From the NCBI GenBank assembly GCA_965223755.1, contig CBDCXF010000002.1, positions 868,001 to 932,000 of the forward strand: a DNA stretch of 64,000 nucleotides, read 5' to 3'. This document shows, piece by piece, positions 1-8,015 of the stretch. Within the stretch, counting starts at the first letter, position 1. Each line of letters begins with the position of its first letter. Both the position numbers and the translations under genes were made by a program. The notes beneath the pieces were generated by a model. It had not been told where the DNA came from. It made no database searches and worked only from the letters and a program-made list of their open reading frames with translations. This DNA comes from CBDCXF01 sp965223755 (GTDB taxonomy: Bacteria > Acidobacteriota > Thermoanaerobaculia > Multivoradales > JAHEKO01).

Positions 1-583
1 GCCCGGTGGCTTCGAGGCGGCCGCGAATACCCCCTTGAGCGAGAGGCTTGCCGGTGACGCAGCCGAGCGAGTTGAGTTCGCCGGCGGTCATGCTCATGTA
101 GGTATCGGCGATCCAGGCCATTTCTCTCGGGCCAGTGCCGAAATCCGGCGCCGGAACGTCGACGCCGGGGCCGATGAAGTTCTTGCGCACCAATTCAAAG
201 GCATAGCGACGGGTGATGCGCTCGAGCTCCGCCTTCGAGTACTGCTTACTGTCAATACGGATGCCACCCTTGGCGCCACCGAAGGGCACGTCAACGAGCG
301 CGCATTTATAGGTCATGAGCGCCGCCAGCGCCCGTACTTCATCTTCGTTGACGCCGAGGCTGTAGCGAATGCCGCCCTTGGTGGGCAGTTTGTGGTGGCT
401 GTGCTCGGCGCGCCAAGCGTGGATGGTTTCGATCGAACCATCGTCGCGGTGAATCGGAAAAGTGACGTGGTAGACCGAGTTGCAAGCTCGAATCTGGGCC
501 AGCAGTGCTTCGTCGTAGTCGGTCAAGGCGGCGGCCTTGTCGAACGACCGATTTACGTCGCGATAAAAATTGCGTCCACTCAT
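1..583 (-). CDS. Glu/Leu/Phe/Val dehydrogenase, N-terminal part (cut by window edge)
   Basis: Reads leftward from an ATG at 583 and runs off the window after about 194 codons, so only the N-terminal dimerisation domain is present. The stretch KLPTKGGIRYS (about residues 65-75) and PFGGAKGGI (about 100-108, with K105 as the expected catalytic lysine) are hallmarks of glutamate/leucine dehydrogenases, which oxidatively deaminate amino acids with NAD(P). The start lies four bases after the stop of the dehydrogenase-like gene at 588-2216, so the two probably share a transcript. Whether it prefers glutamate or a branched-chain amino acid cannot be judged without the C-terminal part. Confidence 0.93.
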   Translation of the reverse strand, partial: MSGRNFYRDVNRSFDKAAALTDYDEALLAQIRACNSVYHVTFPIHRDDGSIETIHAWRAEHSHHKLPTKGGIRYSLGVNEDEVRALAALMTYKCALVDVPFGGAKGGIRIDSKQYSKAELERITRRYAFELVRKNFIGPGVDVPAPDFGTGPREMAWIADTYMSMTAGELNSLGCVTGKPLAQGGIRGRLEATG

Positions 584-587
584 ACTG

Positions 588-2216
588 CTACCGCTTCATG
601 CGGCTCCCTTGTTCCTCTTCGGTCAGTATCCAACTGACCAGTTTGCCCGGCTGGATGTCTCCACCGGTGCTCCAAAACGCCGAGTTGCGCATGAACCGGC
701 TCGAACTGTCGTTCTCCGGAATGGCTTCGATTTGCGCGAAAATGGTCTCCATCCGGGACTTCCACTTGGCGCAGTTGGATTGGCGTAGATCCACCCAGCC
801 TCCCTCAACCCACTCTTCGAGCTTGTCGTCGGTGACCTCCTCGTCGACCGCCGCACTGGGCACCAAGGCGTGGGCGCCCCGCACCATGCGTCGATCTTGG
901 AGAAGAATGGGGATTCCGATCGAAATGATCTCGCTGGCGCAGTGCTGATCCTCGATAATGCGACGATTCAACCTCTCGGTGATTTCCTCGCTGCTCGCTG
1001 CAGCCACCGCACGCATGGATCCGAATTCCTCGCGCAGGAGATGAGCCTCGAAGAGCAGCTTCGAATTGCGCGGCGGGCCGAGCATTTCGAAAGCAACGCT
1101 CTTGGTCGGGTAGTTTTCCTGCAACCGATTCATCTCTTCCAAAGCAAAATGCCGCAGCACTCCGGCTCGATAAGTCGGGCCGAGAACCGCGTTGTCCAAT
1201 GCGTTGATGATGTCGTGGCCGGTGTTGCCACCTTCGATTTCGTAGATCAAATAGCGAGCGATCTCTTCGGGAGTGACGAACTCCATCTGGGAAGCAGTGG
1301 TCAAAAGCGCAAATTCTTCGGTGGAAAAGATGCCGTTCTCCCCGGTATCGATGAACACAGTCTCCAGTTGCTCATCGGTGACCGTTGCCGCCTCGGGATC
1401 GTCGGTGGAGAACCGCTCACCGATCGGCCGTGGCTCCGAGGTCATCAGCCACACTGGATTGCGACCGCGCGAAATCGGCCCCGCTGCGATCCTCTTCCAG
1501 GCGATCGCCGCGGCGGGTTTGATTTCCTTGGTGATCGGTGCTCCAGGAGTACGAGCCATCAGAAACAAGAGCATGGAATGTGCTCCGGCCAGGGCGCTCT
1601 TGGACAGCAATGTCCGGCTGGGTTTTTCTTCGGAGTGCGTGTAGGGAATGTTGAGGCCCATGCCACCGGTGCCGCTGGTGCCGACTTTGAGGTAGATGCG
1701 CGTTTCGGCTTCGACCATGCCTCGGTAGAGGACCTGGATGTGCCGGATTAACCGCGGGATGTAGAGGGCTTCAATGAGTTCTTTCGCCGCCGCCGACTCC
1801 ACCTCGCCGTGATCGACCTGTTGGCGCACCGTCGAAGCTGACTTGAACAGGTCGCGATAGGCGATCCCGGTGGCGGTGTTGACGCAGTCAATGACGATAT
1901 CGGGGGTGCGGTCTTGAAGAAGCCCGTAGAGTCGAAATGCTGGCAGATCTTGGTCGCGAAGCTGCTCTAACTGCAGCTCGTGTGTCCGCCCGGCATCGAC
2001 CCCTTCGGCAAGGCCAAAAATATCTCCCCAGGAGAGCACGATGTTGGCTTCGGGCCACTCTTCATGCAGCAGCTCTTTTGCCTCGCGAGCTTCCGACTCG
2101 CGCAGGCTATGGAGTTGCAGCTCTTGGGGATTGCGGGCCAATAGCTCGCGGCAAACGGCGGTTCCTACGAGGCCGTACCCACCCAATACCAGGACCTTGC
2201 GACCTGAGACGTCCAT
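588..2216 (-). CDS. NAD(P)-binding dehydrogenase/epimerase-like protein of unknown substrate
   Basis: 542 residues from the ATG at 2216. An upstream in-frame ATG at 2315 would add 33 residues that do not look like protein. The N-terminus KVLVLGGYGLVGTAV is a dinucleotide-binding GxGxxG loop of the extended short-chain dehydrogenase or saccharopine-dehydrogenase type, and later segments (VIDCVNTATGIAY; YLKVGTSGTGGMGLNIPY) fit a Rossmann-fold oxidoreductase. The protein is much longer than an ordinary SDR, with roughly 250 extra C-terminal residues of no recognised family. It probably forms an operon with the glutamate dehydrogenase gene downstream, suggesting amino-acid or carbon metabolism. 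The substrate is unknown. Confidence 0.75.
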   Translation of the reverse strand: MDVSGRKVLVLGGYGLVGTAVCRELLARNPQELQLHSLRESEAREAKELLHEEWPEANIVLSWGDIFGLAEGVDAGRTHELQLEQLRDQDLPAFRLYGLLQDRTPDIVIDCVNTATGIAYRDLFKSASTVRQQVDHGEVESAAAKELIEALYIPRLIRHIQVLYRGMVEAETRIYLKVGTSGTGGMGLNIPYTHSEEKPSRTLLSKSALAGAHSMLLFLMARTPGAPITKEIKPAAAIAWKRIAAGPISRGRNPVWLMTSEPRPIGERFSTDDPEAATVTDEQLETVFIDTGENGIFSTEEFALLTTASQMEFVTPEEIARYLIYEIEGGNTGHDIINALDNAVLGPTYRAGVLRHFALEEMNRLQENYPTKSVAFEMLGPPRNSKLLFEAHLLREEFGSMRAVAAASSEEITERLNRRIIEDQHCASEIISIGIPILLQDRRMVRGAHALVPSAAVDEEVTDDKLEEWVEGGWVDLRQSNCAKWKSRMETIFAQIEAIPENDSSSRFMRNSAFWSTGGDIQPGKLVSWILTEEEQGSRMKR

Positions 2217-2440
2217 GCGATTCCTTGTTTCTGGTCTTAACCCCCGGCCATGAATGGAACAGAACTCCGGGGACTCAATTCTATCGCACCATCCCACTCG
2301 CAGGATGCGTCGCAAGTGCTAGAAACAAACCCGTCGGATCGATAAACTGACGGGGCGTCGCCAGCCGGCGCCCTCTTCTTCACTAGCGTTTCACCGCAAC
2401 TTCGAAGTCAGCTTCTTCTACAACCGTCAAGGAAACATTC

Positions 2441-4051
2441 ATGCCGCATGTTGGACCCGCCGTGAGCCGGCACGGACTTGATCGCCATGGCATTGCGACC
2501 TCTGGAACGGTGTATTGGAATCTCCCCGCGGCGCGTCTGTACGAAGAGGCTCTGTCGCGACAGGAAGCGCAACTCGCAGCAAACGGTCCCCTGGTTGCCT
2601 TGACTGGAGAGCACACGGGTCGTTCTGCAAACGACAAGTTCACCGTTGAAGAAGCTTCGACCCAAGACGATATTTGGTGGGGTGAGGTGAACCGACCGAT
2701 CGAAGGCGAAAACTTCGATCGAATCGAAGGCAAGATGCGCGCTCACCTTGCCGACCGGGACCTCTTTGTGTTCGACGGATACGCCGGAGCCGACACCGGC
2801 TACCGATTGCGCGTCCGCATCATCACCGAATACGCCTGGCACAATCTTTTCGCGCGCAACATGTTTGTGCACGAAGCCGACCCGCAGGTTCTGGGTGATT
2901 TCGAGCCCGACTTCACTGTCGTCGATGCCCCGTCGCTCATCGCCGACCCGGCAATCGATGGCACTCGGAGCGGTACTTTCATCGTCGTCAATTTTGCTCG
3001 CAGAACGGCCCTCATCGGTGGCACCTCGTACGCTGGAGAAATCAAGAAAAGCATTTTCTCGGTCATGAACTACTTGCTCCCGGCCAAAGGCGTTCTGCCA
3101 ATGCATTGCTCGGCCAACTATGGCGCCTCCCGCGACGATGTAGCTCTCTTCTTCGGCCTGTCGGGAACCGGAAAGACGACGCTTTCCAGCGACCGCGGAC
3201 GGACCTTAATTGGCGACGACGAGCATGGATGGGGAGCCAACGGCGTGTTCAACTTCGAAGGAGGTTGCTACGCCAAGGTCATCCGCCTCGACCGCGAGGG
3301 CGAACCGGCGATCTACGCCACCACCGAACGTTTTGGAACCATCCTGGAAAACGTCGTGGTCGATTCTGAAACACGGCGACTTGATCTCAACGACGCTCGA
3401 TACACCGAGAACACCCGCGCCAGCTATCCGTTGACCCACCTGGATGAAGTGGACCTCGACGGTTGTGCGGGACATCCCAAGGCAGTGGTGTTCTTGACCG
3501 CCGACGCCTTCGGCGTCTTACCCCCTATCAGCCGGCTCAGCAATGCCCAGGCGATGTACCACTTCCTGTCGGGTTACACGGCAAAAGTAGCTGGAACCGA
3601 ACGAGGTGTCACTGAGCCTTCGGCGACTTTCAGCGCCTGCTTTGGCGCACCGTTCATGCCCCGCCATCCTTCCGTCTACGCTCAGATGTTGGGTCAACGC
3701 CTGGAACAGCATGGAGTTCCTGTGTGGCTGATCAATACCGGCTGGTCGGGTGGACCGTACGGCGTCGGGTCGCGCATTGCCCTTTCGGCAACGCGACGCA
3801 TGGTACGCGCGGCGATGAGTGGTGAATTGGATGCGGCCGAATTCGAGCGCGAAAGCTACTTCGGGCTAGCGGTGCCAAAAGCCATCGACGGCGTGGATCC
3901 GGTGCTTCTCAATCCCCGCAATACCTGGGCCGACGGCGCTGCCTACGACGACAAAGCAGCGGCCTTGGGCACCATGTTCGGAGACAACTTCAACAAATAC
4001 GCCGACGTCGCCTCGGCAGAGATCGCCGCTGCAGCCCCGTCCTTCGGCTAG
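2441..4051 (+). CDS. pckA: Phosphoenolpyruvate carboxykinase (ATP)
   Basis: 536 residues, a normal length for the ATP-dependent enzyme, which converts oxaloacetate and ATP to PEP, CO2 and ADP in gluconeogenesis. Diagnostic segments are ALTGEHTGRSANDKF near residue 55, the kinase-1a P-loop GLSGTGKTTLSSD near residue 239, the kinase-2 segment IGDDEHGWG, and INTGWSGGPYGVGSRI near residue 430. The start is supported by an AAGGA Shine-Dalgarno sequence a few bases upstream. It is transcribed divergently from the dehydrogenase gene at its left. It ends convergently with the GGDEF/EAL gene, the two sharing one CTAG tetranucleotide that supplies both TAG stops. Confidence 0.97.
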   Translation: MPHVGPAVSRHGLDRHGIATSGTVYWNLPAARLYEEALSRQEAQLAANGPLVALTGEHTGRSANDKFTVEEASTQDDIWWGEVNRPIEGENFDRIEGKMRAHLADRDLFVFDGYAGADTGYRLRVRIITEYAWHNLFARNMFVHEADPQVLGDFEPDFTVVDAPSLIADPAIDGTRSGTFIVVNFARRTALIGGTSYAGEIKKSIFSVMNYLLPAKGVLPMHCSANYGASRDDVALFFGLSGTGKTTLSSDRGRTLIGDDEHGWGANGVFNFEGGCYAKVIRLDREGEPAIYATTERFGTILENVVVDSETRRLDLNDARYTENTRASYPLTHLDEVDLDGCAGHPKAVVFLTADAFGVLPPISRLSNAQAMYHFLSGYTAKVAGTERGVTEPSATFSACFGAPFMPRHPSVYAQMLGQRLEQHGVPVWLINTGWSGGPYGVGSRIALSATRRMVRAAMSGELDAAEFERESYFGLAVPKAIDGVDPVLLNPRNTWADGAAYDDKAAALGTMFGDNFNKYADVASAEIAAAAPSFG

Positions 4052-5754
4052 CCGCCGCCCACATCGACGCTGAGCACGCGTTCTCGAGCCCGATCCAAAA
4101 CTTCTTCCAGCCGGTTGACCTCGAGGCGTTCTGGTTCGGCAACCCAGAATCCCTGTACATAGTCGACCCCTATTTCGGCCAACTGCACCATTGCCTCCCG
4201 CGACTCCACCGACTCAGCGATGCTGATTAGGCCGCTGGCTCGCGCGACTTGGTGGAACGACCTGACGATGATGCGCTCGACCTCCTCTTCCACCATGTCG
4301 CGCACAAACGACCCGTCGATCTTCATCATATCCACCGGCAGACGCCGCAAGTTCGCTAAGGTGTTCGATCCGCTGCCAACATCGTCGAGCACAAACTGAC
4401 AGCCCAAAGCTCGATAAATGGCAATGAAGCGCAAAGCGCGATCGAGGTCGTTGATAGCCGCCGTCTCGGTGATCTCAAACACCACGCGCCCCGGATCCAC
4501 ACCGGTGAGGTGCAGTTGATCGGCGACAAAAGAGAAAAACCCGTCCTCGGCGAGGCTCTGGCCGGAAAGATTGAGAACGAATCCGATGTTGTCCGGAACT
4601 TGGCTCAGCAGCGGAAGGGCTTCGCGCACCACCCAGCGGTCTACGGTTGTCATCAGGCCGTGCCGTTCGGCGACGGGGATGAATTGGTCGGGTAGAACGA
4701 TTTCTCCACCCCTTTCTTCTAGGCGCAGGAGGATCTCAACCAGCCGCGTTTGCCCACCAGAGGTGAGAGGTTGGATGGGTTGTTGATAAAGGACGAAGTG
4801 CCCCTCGACCAGAGCCTCATGCAAGCGCGCCGACCACTCCAGATCGCCGCTGCGCTGGAGAACCTCGGTATGGCCGGGATCGTACTCGTAGATCTGGCTG
4901 CGCCCTCCCTGCACCGCAGCGCGGCAGGCTTTGCGCCCGCGCGAAAAGATGTCCGTTGCCGCTTCTCCCGCCGAAGCCGAAGCCACACCCACCGCACACG
5001 ACAGGGAGAAGACTTTTTCGTTGCACGTGAACTGATAGTCCCGCAAAGCATCGACCACCTCTTCGGCGACAAGGCGCGCCCCTTCGGCGGGGACGCCGGA
5101 CAAGAAGACACAGAAATGACCGGCTCGCGTGCGGCCGACAATCGACGAATCCGCTACACGATCGCGCAACACCGCAGCCACTTCGCGCAGCATTTCGTCT
5201 CCCGAATCGATGCTGCAGGTTTCGTTGATGAGCTCGACCTCGCCAACGCGCAAGTACAACAGCACGCCATCTGCGTCGGGCGGCGCGAGCGCGCGGTCCA
5301 CTTGAGTCAACAAGGCCTCTCGGTTGAGCAGACCGGTGACCGAGTCGGTGGCCGCCATCTGCTTGATTCTGCGCTGTAGGAGATTCGACCCAAAGCTTTT
5401 GAGGGTTGCCTCCGACGCCACGACCCCACGGACACAAGTCACTTGACCGTTGGCCTGCTCCCAAGAGCTGGCGTTGAGGTGGAGGAGGCTGTTGGTTCCG
5501 TTGACGCGAACCGTTAAATGCTGTCGAGCGCCGGACTCAGCAAAGAGTTCGTGCGCGGCTTGGCGCCATTGTTCGGCCGAGACAGGATCCAGACCTTGCG
5601 CGAACTCCATCGCCGTTTTTGGATCCCACGGTTCGGCCAAAGCGGCGATTTCTTGCAACGGAACTGAAAATCGTAGACGGTCCGAATCGACATCCCACTC
5701 CCAAACCGAAAACCCGGCCAAAGCGGGGTGCTGCGATCGTTCCCCTGAGGTCAT
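4048..5754 (-). CDS. GGDEF/EAL-domain cyclic-di-GMP protein with degenerate GGDEF
   Basis: 568 residues. About 110 N-terminal residues resemble a PAS-type sensor, followed by a GGDEF-fold domain (about 135-305) and an EAL domain (about 315-560). The cyclase signature is replaced by RTRAGHF, so diguanylate cyclase activity is unlikely. The EAL domain keeps the expected catalytic residues: E in LVEILLRL, N in LNLSGQSL, E in FEITET, the DD pair in LDDVGSG, K in MMKIDGSF, E in IAESVES and Q in YVQGF. It probably hydrolyses cyclic-di-GMP, with the degenerate domain possibly regulatory. No transmembrane segment is evident. The start overlaps the thiI stop by four bases (ATGA), indicating coupling. 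Confidence 0.9.
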   Translation of the reverse strand: MTSGERSQHPALAGFSVWEWDVDSDRLRFSVPLQEIAALAEPWDPKTAMEFAQGLDPVSAEQWRQAAHELFAESGARQHLTVRVNGTNSLLHLNASSWEQANGQVTCVRGVVASEATLKSFGSNLLQRRIKQMAATDSVTGLLNREALLTQVDRALAPPDADGVLLYLRVGEVELINETCSIDSGDEMLREVAAVLRDRVADSSIVGRTRAGHFCVFLSGVPAEGARLVAEEVVDALRDYQFTCNEKVFSLSCAVGVASASAGEAATDIFSRGRKACRAAVQGGRSQIYEYDPGHTEVLQRSGDLEWSARLHEALVEGHFVLYQQPIQPLTSGGQTRLVEILLRLEERGGEIVLPDQFIPVAERHGLMTTVDRWVVREALPLLSQVPDNIGFVLNLSGQSLAEDGFFSFVADQLHLTGVDPGRVVFEITETAAINDLDRALRFIAIYRALGCQFVLDDVGSGSNTLANLRRLPVDMMKIDGSFVRDMVEEEVERIIVRSFHQVARASGLISIAESVESREAMVQLAEIGVDYVQGFWVAEPERLEVNRLEEVLDRARERVLSVDVGGG

Positions 5755-7217
5755 CCTGCCGCCGTGAGAGTGTTGGCGAGAGAGCGCACTGTGCTCATGC
5801 GCAGGTAGTGAGCTCGTAGCCCGTGCGCCTGCATCTCTTCAGCCAGATGCGCACTCTTGAGACTTAGGTCGCAGTAGCAGACGTAGACCTTGCCCGCGTC
5901 GAACGAGCGAAACGCACGCAGGGCTTGATCGAAGTCGAGATGGAGCGCGCCGGGGAGATGCCATAGTTGGTAGTCGTTCTTCGGCCGCAGATCCAGCACT
6001 GCGGCGTTGGCTGGCAAGTGGTCTACCTCCAGACCAGCGGTCAAGGCTGCCTGGTCTAAAGCTCGCAATCGGTAGATCCGCCTTCCTTGCAGCAACTCGA
6101 TCATCAACTCTCGCGGAACGTTGTTGGATTCTTCGACTGCGACTTCCACCGTCGTACGCGTCGCCGGGCGATCCGGGAGGATGGCGCAATACTCGCCAAC
6201 CGCCGAAGACAACTCAAAGGTGCCGAGTTTGCGTGCCTGTTGGACGATCTCGTCCTTGTTGTAGGTCACCAACGGTCTGAGGATTGGGATCTCGGTGCCA
6301 TGCTCAATCGCCCGCAAGTTGTCGATGGTCTGCGAAGACACCTGCCCCACCGCGTCGCCGGTGACCAAAACCGGAAGCTTACGCGCGTGCGCGACTGCCT
6401 CGGCAGCTTGCAGCATCCAACGCTTGAGCGCCACTTGCCAATACTTTGGAGTCACTCGCTCCTGAATTTCCCGCACCAGCGGCTGAAAATCGACCTCGAT
6501 CAGCTTGGGCTTGGCCCCATAGCTCCAGCGGGTGGCGATGACCTCCATCACCTTGAGCACGCCCAACTGATGGGCGCGTCCGCCAAGATTGAAAAAGAGA
6601 TAGTCGAGATTGACTCCGCGCCGCAGCATCAGCCACGACGCCACCGCGGAGTCAAAGCCTCCTGAGACCAAAGAGAGACCGCGACCTTCGACGCCCAATG
6701 GCAACCCCCCTACTGCAGGCAGTATGGTGGTGTAGTAGTCGGCGTATTGGTGAGACACGTCGACGCGAGCCGTGACCTCCGGGTTGGAAAGATCGACGCC
6801 GGCACTGGCTACGAGAAGTTCACTGCCGAGGAGTCGTTCCACGTCGGCCGATCGAAACGAGACCCGGGATCGTTGACTTCCCGAACGCCGAGCTCGCACT
6901 GCGAAGCGCCGCCCCGCAACCAAAGGGGAGAAGATCTCGTTACCGGTGTTGATGACATCTTCGATCTTGCTCCAGGGTCGCCGTTCGACAATGGACACGG
7001 AATGAATGCCCGGGACCCGCGACAATGTGGCGGCGGCCTCCTCGCTCTCGGTCACGACCGTGGTGCGGCTCCAGCCGGCTTCGATCGAAAACGGCTCGTC
7101 GAGCGAGCGCATTGCGTCTCGCAGGTTGGAGGTGAGGCGGCGTTGAAAATGGCGCCGCGTACCGCGTGACTTGGTGCACAAGTCACTTGAAAACCTCAAT
7201 AGAATCCGCACGTTCAT
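5751..7217 (-). CDS. thiI: tRNA 4-thiouridine synthase ThiI with rhodanese domain
   Basis: 488 residues, close to the E. coli enzyme. Order: N-terminal ferredoxin-like and THUMP region (about 1-165), PP-loop pyrophosphatase domain with SGGFDS at 185-190, and a C-terminal rhodanese domain (about 390-485). C344 in GEYCAILP matches the E. coli disulfide cysteine by position. C449 in YCDLSLKSAH is the likely persulfide-carrying rhodanese cysteine. The enzyme moves sulfur from a cysteine desulfurase (a SufS is encoded at 15.3 kb) to uridine 8 of tRNA, and in rhodanese-bearing forms also into thiazole synthesis. The start at 7217 is needed to keep the conserved N-terminal strand. It overlaps the start of the divergent glycosylase gene. 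Confidence 0.96.
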   Translation of the reverse strand: MNVRILLRFSSDLCTKSRGTRRHFQRRLTSNLRDAMRSLDEPFSIEAGWSRTTVVTESEEAAATLSRVPGIHSVSIVERRPWSKIEDVINTGNEIFSPLVAGRRFAVRARRSGSQRSRVSFRSADVERLLGSELLVASAGVDLSNPEVTARVDVSHQYADYYTTILPAVGGLPLGVEGRGLSLVSGGFDSAVASWLMLRRGVNLDYLFFNLGGRAHQLGVLKVMEVIATRWSYGAKPKLIEVDFQPLVREIQERVTPKYWQVALKRWMLQAAEAVAHARKLPVLVTGDAVGQVSSQTIDNLRAIEHGTEIPILRPLVTYNKDEIVQQARKLGTFELSSAVGEYCAILPDRPATRTTVEVAVEESNNVPRELMIELLQGRRIYRLRALDQAALTAGLEVDHLPANAAVLDLRPKNDYQLWHLPGALHLDFDQALRAFRSFDAGKVYVCYCDLSLKSAHLAEEMQAHGLRAHYLRMSTVRSLANTLTAAG

Positions 7218-7953
7218 GGCAATCTATCAAACAGACTCCCAACTAACGGAATCGATTCTGACCCTGTTAGAGCGCCTGCGCGAGCGCATTGACAAGTTGA
7301 GTTTTTCGCCGCCGGTCGCGCACGTTTACAACCCACTCGACTACGCCCGGCCGGTGCTAAGCGAGTATGTGCGCCGGTTTGCCGCTCGCGAACGGGTCGT
7401 TCTTCTCGGCATGAACCCCGGACCCTGGGGGATGGCCCAAACTGGGGTTCCGTTCGGCGAAGTCACCGCGGTGCGCGATTGGATGCAACTCAAGGGTGAG
7501 ATTGGCAGACCCGCGAACGAGCACCCCAAGCGGCCGGTCTTGGGGTGGTCCTGCCCGCGCAGTGAGGTCAGCGGCCGCAGACTTTGGGGCTGGGCCGCCG
7601 ATCGATTCGGCGAACCCGAAGCTTTCTTTCAACGCTTTTTGGTCCTCAACTACTGCCCTCTGCAATTTCTGCACGAAAGCGGTCGCAACATCACTCCCGA
7701 CCGTTTGGCGCCCGAAGAAAAGAAGGCTTTGTTGGCGACCTGCGACGAATCGTTGACTGAACTCCTGAACCTGTTGTGTCCGACGCGGGTGATTGGGGTA
7801 GGCAAGTTTGCCACCGACAGAGCCCGAACCGCTCTAGCCGGCAGCGCCGTCACCGTCGGTACCATCCTCCATCCCAGTCCGGCCAGTCCTGCCGCGAATC
7901 GCGGTTGGGCCGAGCAAGCCGAAAAGCAACTTCGAGAGCAGGGAGTGCTCTAG
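7216..7953 (+). CDS. SMUG1-type uracil-DNA glycosylase
   Basis: 245 residues from the ATG at 7216. An upstream in-frame ATG at 7171 would place more of the gene inside thiI and is not needed by the family. The segments GMNPGPWGMAQTGVPFGE, EHPKRPVLGW and HPSPASPAAN are very close to vertebrate SMUG1: the first forms the uracil pocket and catalytic water site, the last is the DNA-intercalation motif. SMUG1 enzymes remove uracil and 5-hydroxymethyluracil from DNA in base-excision repair. The start codon shares a CATG with the divergent thiI start, so its promoter must lie inside thiI. No strong ribosome-binding site is visible, leaving the exact start slightly open. Confidence 0.93.
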   Translation: MAIYQTDSQLTESILTLLERLRERIDKLSFSPPVAHVYNPLDYARPVLSEYVRRFAARERVVLLGMNPGPWGMAQTGVPFGEVTAVRDWMQLKGEIGRPANEHPKRPVLGWSCPRSEVSGRRLWGWAADRFGEPEAFFQRFLVLNYCPLQFLHESGRNITPDRLAPEEKKALLATCDESLTELLNLLCPTRVIGVGKFATDRARTALAGSAVTVGTILHPSPASPAANRGWAEQAEKQLREQGVL

Positions 7954-8015
7954 GCCCTCCCCTCGGCGGTCGCCCCAAACGACCGGCACAAGCGCTGAGC
8001 TAAGATGGTTTCAGC

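Noticed and set aside
2330..2354. CCCGTC/GACGGG dyad between the dehydrogenase gene and pckA
   Set aside because: Six-base arms with a 13-base loop are expected by chance in GC-rich DNA and no regulator is indicated.
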